The notes under the pieces were generated by a model. That model ran no database searches, was not told the DNA's origin, and was given only the letters and a program-made list of their open reading frames with translations. This document shows positions 6,320 through 12,484 of a stretch of DNA of 12,484 nucleotides, piece after piece. Every line of letters starts with the position of its first letter. Within the stretch, counting starts at the first letter, position 1. This stretch comes from a bacterium HR36 (GTDB lineage: Bacteria > Planctomycetota > Planctomycetia > Gemmatales > HRBIN36): assembly GCA_002898995.1 (NCBI GenBank), contig BEIM01000053.1:1-12484 (forward strand), read 5' to 3'. Both the position numbers and the translations under genes were made by a program.

Positions 6320-8176
6320 ATGCAAGCGGGAGAGCGAATCGGGCCATTGGCGGTAGAAAAAGAGTTAGGCAGCGGCGCCATGGGAACAGTGTTTCTGGCC
6401 CGGCACACGCAGACTGGCGAGAAAGTGGCGATCAAGGTCATGCTCGCCGGCCTAACGTCGAATCCCAAGGCGCAAGCGCGCTTTGAACGGGAAGCCGATG
6501 TGCTCAAGCAGCTACGCCATCCCAATATCGTTCGCCTGGTGGCCTCCGGCCGATACCGCAACAAGCCTTTTTACGCCATGGAGTTTATCGAAGGAGAAAG
6601 CCTCGACAAAGTTTTGGAGAGGCGCGGCCGGTTGAGCTGGCAGGAAGCAATCGAAATAGGTACTCAAGTGTGTGCGGCTCTGCAACACGTGCATGATGCG
6701 GGTATCCTGCATCGCGATCTTAAGCCCAGCAACGTCATGATAACAAGGGAGGGAATCGCGAAATTAACGGATTTTGGCATCGCCAAAGACTTAGATCGCA
6801 CCGCCTTAACTTCCGCTAATTATACCGTAGGCACCGCCGCTTACATGTCCCCAGAACAATGTCGGGGCGATGCTGATATAGACCACCAAACGGACTTATA
6901 TTCGCTGGGCGTCATGCTTTTCGAGTTAATCACCGGCAGGCGACCGTTTGAAGCGGACAGTCCCGTGCAAATGCTCATGAAACATCTGAAAGCCAAGCCG
7001 CCGAGAATTAGTACCTTCGTGCCCGACGTGCCTCCGGAATTAGATAGTTTGGTGGATCAGCTGCTGGAGAAAAAACGGGAGCATCGGCCCCGCGATGCCC
7101 GCACCGTGGGCCGACTCCTAGACCAGATTCTGACCCGATATAAAGAAGGCAAAAGCTCCGCCGTAAAGGAGGCCTCGCCGATCAGGTCGCAGAGCACCGA
7201 AGAAAGCCTAACCGTCACGGACGCCACTTTCACTACTCGCGCTCATAAGACCGGCAGACGCCGTTGGTCCAAGAAGAAGAAAGAGCGGCTTTACACCGCA
7301 CTAGGCCTTTCTGCGATTCTGATCTTCATCGTAGGTGTGCTAGTATATGTGATGTGGCCTGACCCGGATAGGCCGTTGCGGGAGGCGATCGCGCTTTATG
7401 AGCAAGGGGAGAACGCCTATAAGTCGGGCCAAATGAGCGAGGCCAATAGCATCTGGTACGACGCCATTCGCAAATTGGAGCGCGTGGTGGCGACTAATCA
7501 AGGGGAGCGCGCCGAAAGAGCAAGGGGCTATCTCCGACGTATAGAAGCTGCCACGATCCTCAACCGCATTAATGCTTTTCTTGAAGGTAAGGAAAACTGG
7601 GAGGCCGTGCAACGCGCAGCCGCCGGCGAGTCCTTGCGCAGCTCGCAATTTCGTAAAGATTCTGAGCGTATTTGGGCAGCGGAGTTCGACAGCCTGGAAT
7701 TCGCCGAACAAGCACGTTCCAGCCTGGCTAAGCTGGAAGTCCCGTGGTTGATAGAGGAGATCACTAAACTCGCTCATGTGCAAGAGCCTAAGACCTGGAA
7801 CGAAGCCCGCGATAAAATTAGGTATTTTTTCCAGCGTTATGGCTCGCACAGCGATCAGGCGGAGGCAAGAAATCAAGTAGAGCGTATTCGGTTGCGTCTC
7901 GATACCCATCAATTTGCGCTCGACTGGCTAAAACGGCGCACGCCGCGCGAAATTCATTCCCACCCTGTAATCGAAACAGCACTGCAGGCTCTGGAGTGCG
8001 AACAAGCGGGGGATTGGGATAATGCGAAAAAACGATGGGAATTGATTTTGACATTGCGAGAGGGCCAACAAGCACCCGAGGAGTGGAAGCGTTACGCTCA
8101 TAATCCCGACTTGGAAGGCTGGCTGTTGCTGGCAGAGGCGAAATTGCAGAGCTATAGCGCAAAATCCGCTCCCTGA
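6320..8176 (+). CDS. Membrane-anchored Ser/Thr protein kinase (Hanks type, PknB-like) with TPR-like outer domain
   Basis: 618 residues; ATG 6320 follows a purine-rich AGGAGAGAGG site. Residues 7-275 form a complete kinase domain: Gly-rich loop 'GSGAMGTV' (17-24), ATP-anchoring Lys39 in 'VAIKV', helix-C Glu58, 'HRDLKPSN' (131-138) with catalytic Asp133, 'DFG' (151-153) and 'GTAAYMSPEQ' (171-180). It should therefore be active and phosphorylate Ser/Thr. A charged juxtamembrane stretch ending in 'RRRWSKKKKERL' leads to one membrane helix (about 324-346, 'LSAILIFIVGVLVYVMW'). The remaining 270 residues, presumably outside the cytoplasmic membrane, are helical and repetitive; 'ALYEQGENAYKSGQMSEANS' (358-377) and 'ALECEQAGDWDNAKKRWELI' (557-576) look like TPR units. 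They probably sense or bind a protein partner. The signal and substrates are unknown. hemL follows after 57 bases on the same strand. Confidence 0.95.
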   Translation: MQAGERIGPLAVEKELGSGAMGTVFLARHTQTGEKVAIKVMLAGLTSNPKAQARFEREADVLKQLRHPNIVRLVASGRYRNKPFYAMEFIEGESLDKVLERRGRLSWQEAIEIGTQVCAALQHVHDAGILHRDLKPSNVMITREGIAKLTDFGIAKDLDRTALTSANYTVGTAAYMSPEQCRGDADIDHQTDLYSLGVMLFELITGRRPFEADSPVQMLMKHLKAKPPRISTFVPDVPPELDSLVDQLLEKKREHRPRDARTVGRLLDQILTRYKEGKSSAVKEASPIRSQSTEESLTVTDATFTTRAHKTGRRRWSKKKKERLYTALGLSAILIFIVGVLVYVMWPDPDRPLREAIALYEQGENAYKSGQMSEANSIWYDAIRKLERVVATNQGERAERARGYLRRIEAATILNRINAFLEGKENWEAVQRAAAGESLRSSQFRKDSERIWAAEFDSLEFAEQARSSLAKLEVPWLIEEITKLAHVQEPKTWNEARDKIRYFFQRYGSHSDQAEARNQVERIRLRLDTHQFALDWLKRRTPREIHSHPVIETALQALECEQAGDWDNAKKRWELILTLREGQQAPEEWKRYAHNPDLEGWLLLAEAKLQSYSAKSAP

Positions 8177-8233
8177 TTTATCTAGAAATTTTCCACCCAT
8201 TGCCCTCGTGACTACCGGATAGGGGATTTACCT

Positions 8234-9559
8234 ATGAAGCCGGAAAAGAGCAAAGAATTGAGCCGCGCAGCTTACCAGCGAGCCTGCCGTGTTATTCCTG
8301 GAGGTGTGAATAGTCCTGCCCGCGCGTTTCGGGCGGTAAGCGGCGAGCCAATTTTCGTGCAACGGGGTCAGGGGGCCTATATATGGGATATAGACGGCAA
8401 CCGATATATAGATTATGTCGGCTCCTGGGGGCCTTTGATTTTGGGACACGGGCATCCCAAAGTTATCGCGGCCATCGAAGAAGCGGCCCGTCAGGGCACG
8501 AGCTTCGGTGCCCCAACCGAACGCGAAACCGAATTAGCGGAATTGATCTGCCGTGCTGTTCCTGGCGTGGAGATGGTCCGACTAGTTAATTCCGGAACGG
8601 AAGCCGCGATGAGCGCCATCCGGTTGGCCCGTGGTTTTACGCGACGGGATAAGATTATCAAGTTTGCTGGATGCTACCACGGGCATGTAGATAGTTTATT
8701 AGTCCAAGCGGGCTCGAGTGCTACGACATTGGGTATGCCCAATAGTCCGGGCATTCCCCAAGGATGTACTGCCGATACCTTATGCCTGCACTATAATGAT
8801 GTGCCTGCTTTGGAAGAAGCATTCGCGCATTATGGTTCAACGATTGCAGCGGTCATTCTGGAGCCTGTGGTTGGGAATATGGGGGTGGTTCTGCCGACGA
8901 AAGAGTTTCTTCAAGCTGTCCGCGAGCTCACCTCTCGGCACGGTGCACTGCTGATATACGACGAGGTTATGACTGGCTTTCGCCTGGGCTGGAGTGGTGC
9001 TCAGGAATATCTAAGCAAGTTGGGGATTCAGCCCAAGCAGGGTCCCGATCTTATCGTGCTGGGCAAGATTATAGGCGGCGGACTGCCCGTCGGTGCTTAT
9101 GGCGGTCGCGCAGAAATTATGAAACATATCGCGCCAGACGGACCCGTTTTTCAAGCCGGTACACTTTCGGGAAATCCCATTGCTGTTGCTAGCGGCTTAG
9201 CTACCTTGACGGAATTAGAAAAATACCCGCCTTATGACCGTTTGGAGAAACTGACGCAGCGCCTAGCCCAGGGATTAGCTGAGCTCTGCCGGGCCGCCGG
9301 GCTGGCTTGCCAGGTGCAGCATGCCGCTAGCATGTGGACATTGTTCTTCAACGAGGAGCCGGTCAGCGATTATCGAACGGCTTTGCGCAGTGATACTAAA
9401 CGTTTCGCCCGATTTTTCTGGGGAATGTTAGAGCGTGGGATTTACCTACCCTGCAGTCAATTCGAAGCCGCATTTGTTTCCGTGGCGCATGATGAAGCAA
9501 TGATCGAGGCGACCCTAAGCGCGGCGCGCGAGGCACTCGAAGAAATAGCTAAAGACTGA
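8234..9559 (+). CDS. hemL: Glutamate-1-semialdehyde 2,1-aminomutase
   Basis: This is a PLP-dependent, class-III aminotransferase-fold enzyme that converts glutamate-1-semialdehyde to 5-aminolevulinate in the C5 route to heme and other tetrapyrroles, in the cytoplasm. At 441 residues it is close to the usual length of about 430. Diagnostic sequence: 'IPGGVNSPARAFRAV' (21-35), 'VNSGTEAAMSAIRLAR' (118-133) for PLP phosphate binding, 'FAGCYHGHVDSLL' (144-156), 'IYDEVMTGFR' (241-250) with Asp243 for the pyridine nitrogen, and 'LIVLGKIIGGGLPVGAYGG' (273-291) with Schiff-base Lys278. 'QAGTLSGNPIA' (307-317) is also typical. ATG 8234 is preceded by AGGGGA at 8221-8226, spaced seven bases. It follows the kinase gene closely and may share its transcript, but no other tetrapyrrole gene is nearby, so the linkage may be incidental. 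Confidence 0.97.
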   Translation: MKPEKSKELSRAAYQRACRVIPGGVNSPARAFRAVSGEPIFVQRGQGAYIWDIDGNRYIDYVGSWGPLILGHGHPKVIAAIEEAARQGTSFGAPTERETELAELICRAVPGVEMVRLVNSGTEAAMSAIRLARGFTRRDKIIKFAGCYHGHVDSLLVQAGSSATTLGMPNSPGIPQGCTADTLCLHYNDVPALEEAFAHYGSTIAAVILEPVVGNMGVVLPTKEFLQAVRELTSRHGALLIYDEVMTGFRLGWSGAQEYLSKLGIQPKQGPDLIVLGKIIGGGLPVGAYGGRAEIMKHIAPDGPVFQAGTLSGNPIAVASGLATLTELEKYPPYDRLEKLTQRLAQGLAELCRAAGLACQVQHAASMWTLFFNEEPVSDYRTALRSDTKRFARFFWGMLERGIYLPCSQFEAAFVSVAHDEAMIEATLSAAREALEEIAKD

Positions 9560-9562
9560 TAA

Positions 9563-9579
9563 CACGGTTTCCATCCGTG
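9563..9579 (+). terminator. Weak candidate terminator hairpin after hemL
   Basis: CACGG (9563-9567) and CCGTG (9575-9579) pair across a 7-base loop, starting four bases after the hemL stop, in the 72-base gap between convergent genes. The stem is short and has no T tract, so this is only a positional candidate. Confidence 0.3.
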
Positions 9580-9631
9580 ATTCAGTGGGCAATTCCGCGT
9601 ATACCGAACTCGGAAAATTCACCAGAGACGA

Positions 9632-10852
9632 TTAGTGTGTCCGCAGATTTAGGCAGTATATATTTTTGCGGTCGCGGAGGTACAATTTGCCGTTGGCGAT
9701 AGTGGGCACCGTGCGATTATCGCCGAGGAAGCCCTTGATTCTCGCTTTCTCCCGGTAGGCAACGGGCGTAGCCTCCGCAAGTACTAAGTCCCCCGTCTTG
9801 GTAACGATGAACAAATGCCCGTCGGCTAAGGTAAGGGCCGCTTTGCCGAACCGTGACACCGACCAAATGAGTTTTCCTGTTTTCAGCTCAACGCAGTTGA
9901 GACTCAGCACGCTGCTGAATTCCCCGGAAATGCCATAGAGGTAGCCGTTGTGATGAACCGCATTCGCCCAATAAGTCTTAAGCACGCTGCGTGGGCCGCG
10001 ACTCTCCCAAACTAGTTGAGGTCGCGTGGCACTTAACCTGTAAACCGCGCAGCCCATCTGTTCACCCGAAGCAAGAAAGACTAGATCGCCGATGACCAGG
10101 GGCGTACAAATATTGCAACCATAGTCGGTTTTCCAGGGTATTCGCCAGAGAGATTTTCCGGTGCGGAAATCTACGGCGTGGAGTCCGCTGGCGGTGAAAA
10201 ATAAAGCTAATTTGCGACTGTCAATGATTGCGATATTAGGGGAAGCATAAGCGGCCTGGTCGTCGCCGGTTTTCCAGACAACCGAACCGTCTTTCTTGTT
10301 AAGAGCAGCGACGCTGGCGCCAGGGGCGCCTGGAATAACTAATACTAAGTCCTCCTCAATCAATGGCGAGGCGGACATGCCCCAGGTAATACGCTTGCCG
10401 CCAAAATCTCGCAAGAGATCGCGTTGCCAAACTAACTTGCCACTATGCATTTCCAAACACAAGACAGGGCCGTTGACGGAAGTGATATAAACTTTATCGC
10501 CCTCCACAGCTGGAGTGCTGCGCGGCCCGCTGCCATACTCATTATGGAAGCCCGGCCCTATATCATAAGTCCAAAGGGTGCGGCCGGTATTGGCGTCGAG
10601 ACACAGGACCAACTCGCGGTCCTGGCGTTGTACCAAAGTAAAGGCTCGGTCATTTGCCACGGCCACGGCGGAATAGCCTTCCCCGCCTTCGACTTTCCAA
10701 ACGAGAGGCGGGCCGTTCGCGGGCCACTTGCTAATCAGCCCAGTTTCCGGCGACGAGCCATTGCGCGATGGGCCAAGCCAGTGTGGCCAATCGGCTGACC
10801 AGATTCCCGAGCCCGTCATCAGCACCGCCACTAAAAACCAGGAGCGTTTCAT
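9632..10852 (-). CDS. Secreted PQQ-like beta-propeller repeat protein
   Basis: 406 residues. 'MKRSWFLVAVLMTGSGIWSA' (1-20) is a classical signal peptide, probably cut after Ala20, so the protein is exported. The mature part opens with 'DWPHWLGPSRNGSS', the usual start of planctomycete PQQ-like proteins. It then repeats the blade signature (hxxLdxxtGkxxW): 'LCLDANTGRTLWTYD' (83-97), 'LCLEMHSGKLVWQRD' (131-145), 'AALNKKDGSVVWKTG' (182-196), 'HAVDFRTGKSLWRIP' (225-239) and 'CVELKTGKLIWSVS' (320-333). This predicts a 7- or 8-bladed propeller. I see no dehydrogenase-type PQQ or metal site, so it is likelier a binding or scaffold protein than an enzyme. GGAGG lies eight bases before ATG 10852, and its edge touches a perfect inverted repeat shared with the divergent aguB promoter. 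Confidence 0.9.
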   Translation of the reverse strand: MKRSWFLVAVLMTGSGIWSADWPHWLGPSRNGSSPETGLISKWPANGPPLVWKVEGGEGYSAVAVANDRAFTLVQRQDRELVLCLDANTGRTLWTYDIGPGFHNEYGSGPRSTPAVEGDKVYITSVNGPVLCLEMHSGKLVWQRDLLRDFGGKRITWGMSASPLIEEDLVLVIPGAPGASVAALNKKDGSVVWKTGDDQAAYASPNIAIIDSRKLALFFTASGLHAVDFRTGKSLWRIPWKTDYGCNICTPLVIGDLVFLASGEQMGCAVYRLSATRPQLVWESRGPRSVLKTYWANAVHHNGYLYGISGEFSSVLSLNCVELKTGKLIWSVSRFGKAALTLADGHLFIVTKTGDLVLAEATPVAYREKARIKGFLGDNRTVPTIANGKLYLRDRKNIYCLNLRTH

Positions 10853-10864
10853 AGTGCGTTCCTC

Positions 10865-10891
10865 CAGTTCACTTGACGACCCAGTGAACTG
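10865..10891. repeat. Perfect 9-bp inverted repeat, candidate operator between the propeller gene and aguB
   Basis: CAGTTCACT (10865-10873) and AGTGAACTG (10883-10891) are exact reverse complements separated by 9 bases, so equivalent positions are 18 bases apart, about two helical turns, as for many dimeric regulators. The repeat overlaps the -35 box and spacer of the predicted aguB promoter. On the opposite strand it falls in the propeller gene's leader, with the end of one arm forming the first G of its GGAGG ribosome binding site. It could act as a DNA operator for one or both genes, or as an RNA hairpin next to the ribosome binding site. Confidence 0.55.
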
Positions 10892-10900
10892 TTATATGAT
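10873..10900 (+). promoter_or_regulatory. Sigma70-like promoter for aguB
   Basis: TTGACG (10873-10878, five of six consensus bases) and TATGAT (10895-10900, five of six) are separated by 16 bases. The transcript would start near 10907, leaving a leader of about 40 bases before ATG 10947. On the other strand, TATAAC (10896-10891) is a possible -10 for the propeller gene, but without a good -35. Confidence 0.5.
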
Positions 10901-10946
10901 GAAAGCGTCGAAAATACCAGCTTTTTGTGCTGCGAAGGTCAATACC

Positions 10947-11843
10947 ATGAGATCGCCCCCTGATATTATCCGGATAGCGCTTGTGCAAATGCAGTGCGAA
11001 GAGGATCCGGCGCTGAATCTCGCTCGCGCGGAGAAGATGATAACAGAAGCTAGTAAGCGGGGAGCGCATCTTATCGTGTTGCCCGAGTTGTTCAAGACTC
11101 GCTATTTTTGCCAATGGGAGGATGTTCGACATTTTGATTTGGCCGAGCCCATCCCTGGCCCCACTATAGAGCGGATGCAGCAACTGGCGAGGCAATCGAA
11201 TGTTGTCTTAGTGGTGCCTCTATTCGAGCGGCGCGCTGCGGGTCTATATCACAATAGCGCGGCAATTATAGATGCCAACGGAGCTCTAGTAGGCGTTTAC
11301 CGCAAGATGCATATTCCGCACGACCCTTTGTATTACGAGAAATATTACTTCACGCCAGGAGATTCGGGCTTTCGGGCGTGGCCCACGCAAGTCGGAAAGA
11401 TAGGCGTGCTCATTTGCTGGGATCAGTGGTTCCCCGAGGCGGCCCGGCTGACCGCGTTGCGAGGTGCCGAAGTTCTGGTCTATCCAACGGCAATAGGTTG
11501 GCACCCGCACGAAAAATCTACATGGGGCGACGCCCAGCATAAAGCGTGGGAAATGGTGCAGCGCGCCCACGCTATCACAAATGGGATTTTCGTAGCGGCG
11601 GTCAACCGTGTGGGACATGAGGGGCCTGCAGACGGGGGCTTAGATTTCTGGGGTGCTTCCTTCGTTTGCGACCCGTTCGGACGCATTCTTGCCCAAGCTA
11701 GTCATGACCGTGAAGAAATAGTGTTCGCGGCACTAGATAAGTCTCTGATAGAGACCGTCAGGCGGAACTGGCCCTTCTTTCGCGATCGCCGCACTGATGC
11801 CTATCAAGAGCTAACCCGCCGATATATCGGGGATATGCCCTAA
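10947..11843 (+). CDS. aguB: N-carbamoylputrescine amidase
   Basis: A carbon-nitrogen hydrolase (nitrilase superfamily) that hydrolyses N-carbamoylputrescine to putrescine, CO2 and ammonia, the last step of the agmatine route, in the cytoplasm. I take ATG 10947 (298 aa, the usual family length): it has GAAGG seven to eight bases upstream, and the protein begins just before the conserved 'IRIALVQMQC'. In-frame ATGs at 10896 and 10899 lie in the predicted -10 box. The Glu-Lys-Cys triad is complete: Glu47 in 'IVLPELFKTRYFCQ', Lys120 in 'YRKMHIPHDP' and Cys158 in 'GVLICWDQWFPEAAR'. 'YYEKYYFTPGDSGF' (129-142) and 'AIGWHPHEK' (182-190) are typical of AguB within the superfamily. The gene ends 14 bases before aguA, so the two are very probably one operon, which strengthens the substrate assignment. 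Confidence 0.95.
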   Translation: MRSPPDIIRIALVQMQCEEDPALNLARAEKMITEASKRGAHLIVLPELFKTRYFCQWEDVRHFDLAEPIPGPTIERMQQLARQSNVVLVVPLFERRAAGLYHNSAAIIDANGALVGVYRKMHIPHDPLYYEKYYFTPGDSGFRAWPTQVGKIGVLICWDQWFPEAARLTALRGAEVLVYPTAIGWHPHEKSTWGDAQHKAWEMVQRAHAITNGIFVAAVNRVGHEGPADGGLDFWGASFVCDPFGRILAQASHDREEIVFAALDKSLIETVRRNWPFFRDRRTDAYQELTRRYIGDMP

Positions 11844-11857
11844 ATCCACCTCTTATC

Positions 11858-12484
11858 ATGACGCCGTCGCATCTAGGCTATCGCTGGCCTGCCGAGTGGG
11901 AGACACACGCAGCAACCTGGATTGCCTGGCCGCATAATGAGGAGGACTGGCCAGGTAAATTCTCGCCAATACCCTGGATTTATGCCGAAATAGTTCGGTG
12001 GCTTCGCTCTTCCGAACCGGTGCATATCCTGGTGCAAAGTGACACCCATCGCCAAGAGGCGATTAAGGTATTGCAACGAGCTAACGTGCCCGGCCACGAT
12101 ATTTATTTTCACGTGGTTCCAACCAATCGTTCCTGGGTCCGCGATTACGCACCTTTGTTTGTCAAAGATCGAGACGGAAAGAAATGGGCGGTAAAATGGC
12201 AATTTAACGGCTGGGCTAAGTATGCCGATTGGCGCGAGGATGATGCGGCGGGACGCGCGATTGCCCAAATAAGCGGTGCACCGGCTGTCGAAGTGGTGGA
12301 AGGTGGCCAGCCTGTAGTTTTGGAAGGTGGAGCTATAGATGGCAACGGTGCAGGTCTGCTGATGACCACGGAACAATGCTTGCTTAGTTCGGTACAAGAA
12401 CGCAATAATGGCCTGGGACGAAGCGATTATGAAAAGCTCTTTTTCCAGTGGCTGGGAACGCAACAGGTGCTGTGGCTTGTGGGT
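11858..12484 (+). CDS. aguA: Agmatine deiminase (3' truncated by the window end)
   Basis: The frame is open from ATG 11858 to the last base (209 residues; full-length enzymes are about 340-370). AguA hydrolyses agmatine to N-carbamoylputrescine and ammonia, the substrate of the enzyme encoded just upstream. Diagnostic sequence: 'GYRWPAEWETHAATWIAWPH' (7-26) at the N-terminus, 'RSWVRDYAPLFV' (91-102) with Asp96, 'VKWQFNGWAKYADW' (112-125), 'LEGGAIDGNG' (155-164) and 'TTEQCLLSS' (170-178). These fit the peptidyl-arginine/agmatine deiminase fold. The catalytic His and Cys lie downstream of the window and cannot be checked. There is no clear ribosome binding site before the ATG, and the gap to the aguB stop is 14 bases, so translation may depend on coupling. 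Confidence 0.93.
   Translation, partial: MTPSHLGYRWPAEWETHAATWIAWPHNEEDWPGKFSPIPWIYAEIVRWLRSSEPVHILVQSDTHRQEAIKVLQRANVPGHDIYFHVVPTNRSWVRDYAPLFVKDRDGKKWAVKWQFNGWAKYADWREDDAAGRAIAQISGAPAVEVVEGGQPVVLEGGAIDGNGAGLLMTTEQCLLSSVQERNNGLGRSDYEKLFFQWLGTQQVLWLVG

Noticed and set aside
6154..6486. GTG-initiated frame overlapping the kinase start (and the ATG frame 6088-6299)
   Set aside because: The GTG's purine stretch is only three bases away, the frame runs into the kinase N-terminus, and neither peptide resembles anything; the ATG frame has no ribosome binding site.
7340..7912. 190-codon open frame on the minus strand
   Set aside because: Antisense to the kinase's membrane helix and outer domain; no coherent protein pattern.
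10728..10946. Upstream extension of aguB to a longer 371-residue protein
   Set aside because: The extension overlaps the divergent propeller gene's signal peptide and the predicted promoter; homology begins just after ATG 10947, which has a ribosome binding site.
11873..12463. 196-codon open frame on the minus strand
   Set aside because: It lies wholly opposite aguA, whose protein has clear family motifs; the minus-strand translation has no recognisable pattern.
1..12484. tRNA, rRNA, CRISPR array, insertion sequence or integration site
   Set aside because: No cloverleaf-like GTTCRANNC context, regularly spaced direct repeats, transposase motifs or terminal repeats were seen on reading the window.

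Overview
The window looks like a chromosomal segment of a planctomycete. The clearest marker is the N-terminus of the secreted protease, which carries the 'VEFLEPRYTP'-type motif typical of exported planctomycete proteins in place of a classical signal peptide. A SNF2-type ATPase preceded by a small conserved-looking protein, a PQQ-like propeller protein and a membrane-anchored Ser/Thr kinase with a large outer domain fit the same origin. This assignment rests on family recognition only; no rRNA or other phylogenetic marker is present.

Layout, left to right. Bases 2-460 (+) are the C-terminal end of a glycine-rich, repetitive surface or Tad-pilus-related protein. Bases 490-864 (-) encode a small VOC-fold protein. 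Bases 1198-1716 (+) encode an unrecognised 172-residue protein that starts at TTG behind a strong ribosome binding site and overlaps by 11 bases the next gene, a SNF2-family helicase/ATPase (1706-3508, +). The helicase gene is intact from motif I to motif VI except for one in-frame TAA at 2618-2620, just before the conserved ALTGTP motif. A convergent, modular subtilisin-like protease with a P domain follows (3545-5995, -). Divergent from it is a transmembrane Ser/Thr protein kinase (6320-8176, +), followed after 57 bases by hemL (8234-9559, +), the tetrapyrrole enzyme glutamate-1-semialdehyde aminomutase. A secreted PQQ-like beta-propeller protein (9632-10852, -) is divergent from aguB (10947-11843, +). 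AguB is followed after 14 bases by aguA (11858 to the window end, truncated).

Functionally the clearest unit is aguB-aguA. AguA deiminates agmatine to N-carbamoylputrescine and AguB hydrolyses that to putrescine, so the pair is an agmatine-to-putrescine route. The short gap between the propeller gene and aguB holds a good sigma70-like promoter for aguB and a perfect 9-bp inverted repeat overlapping its -35 region. This is the best candidate regulatory site in the window. The other genes are mostly single housekeeping or accessory genes without an obvious shared pathway.

I do not see a convincing novel multi-gene system. The observations most worth a second look are the nonsense codon in the SNF2 gene, the 172-residue protein coupled to it, the inverted repeat between the propeller gene and aguB, and the unusual ends of the protease. 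I saw no tRNA, rRNA, CRISPR array, insertion sequence or att site.
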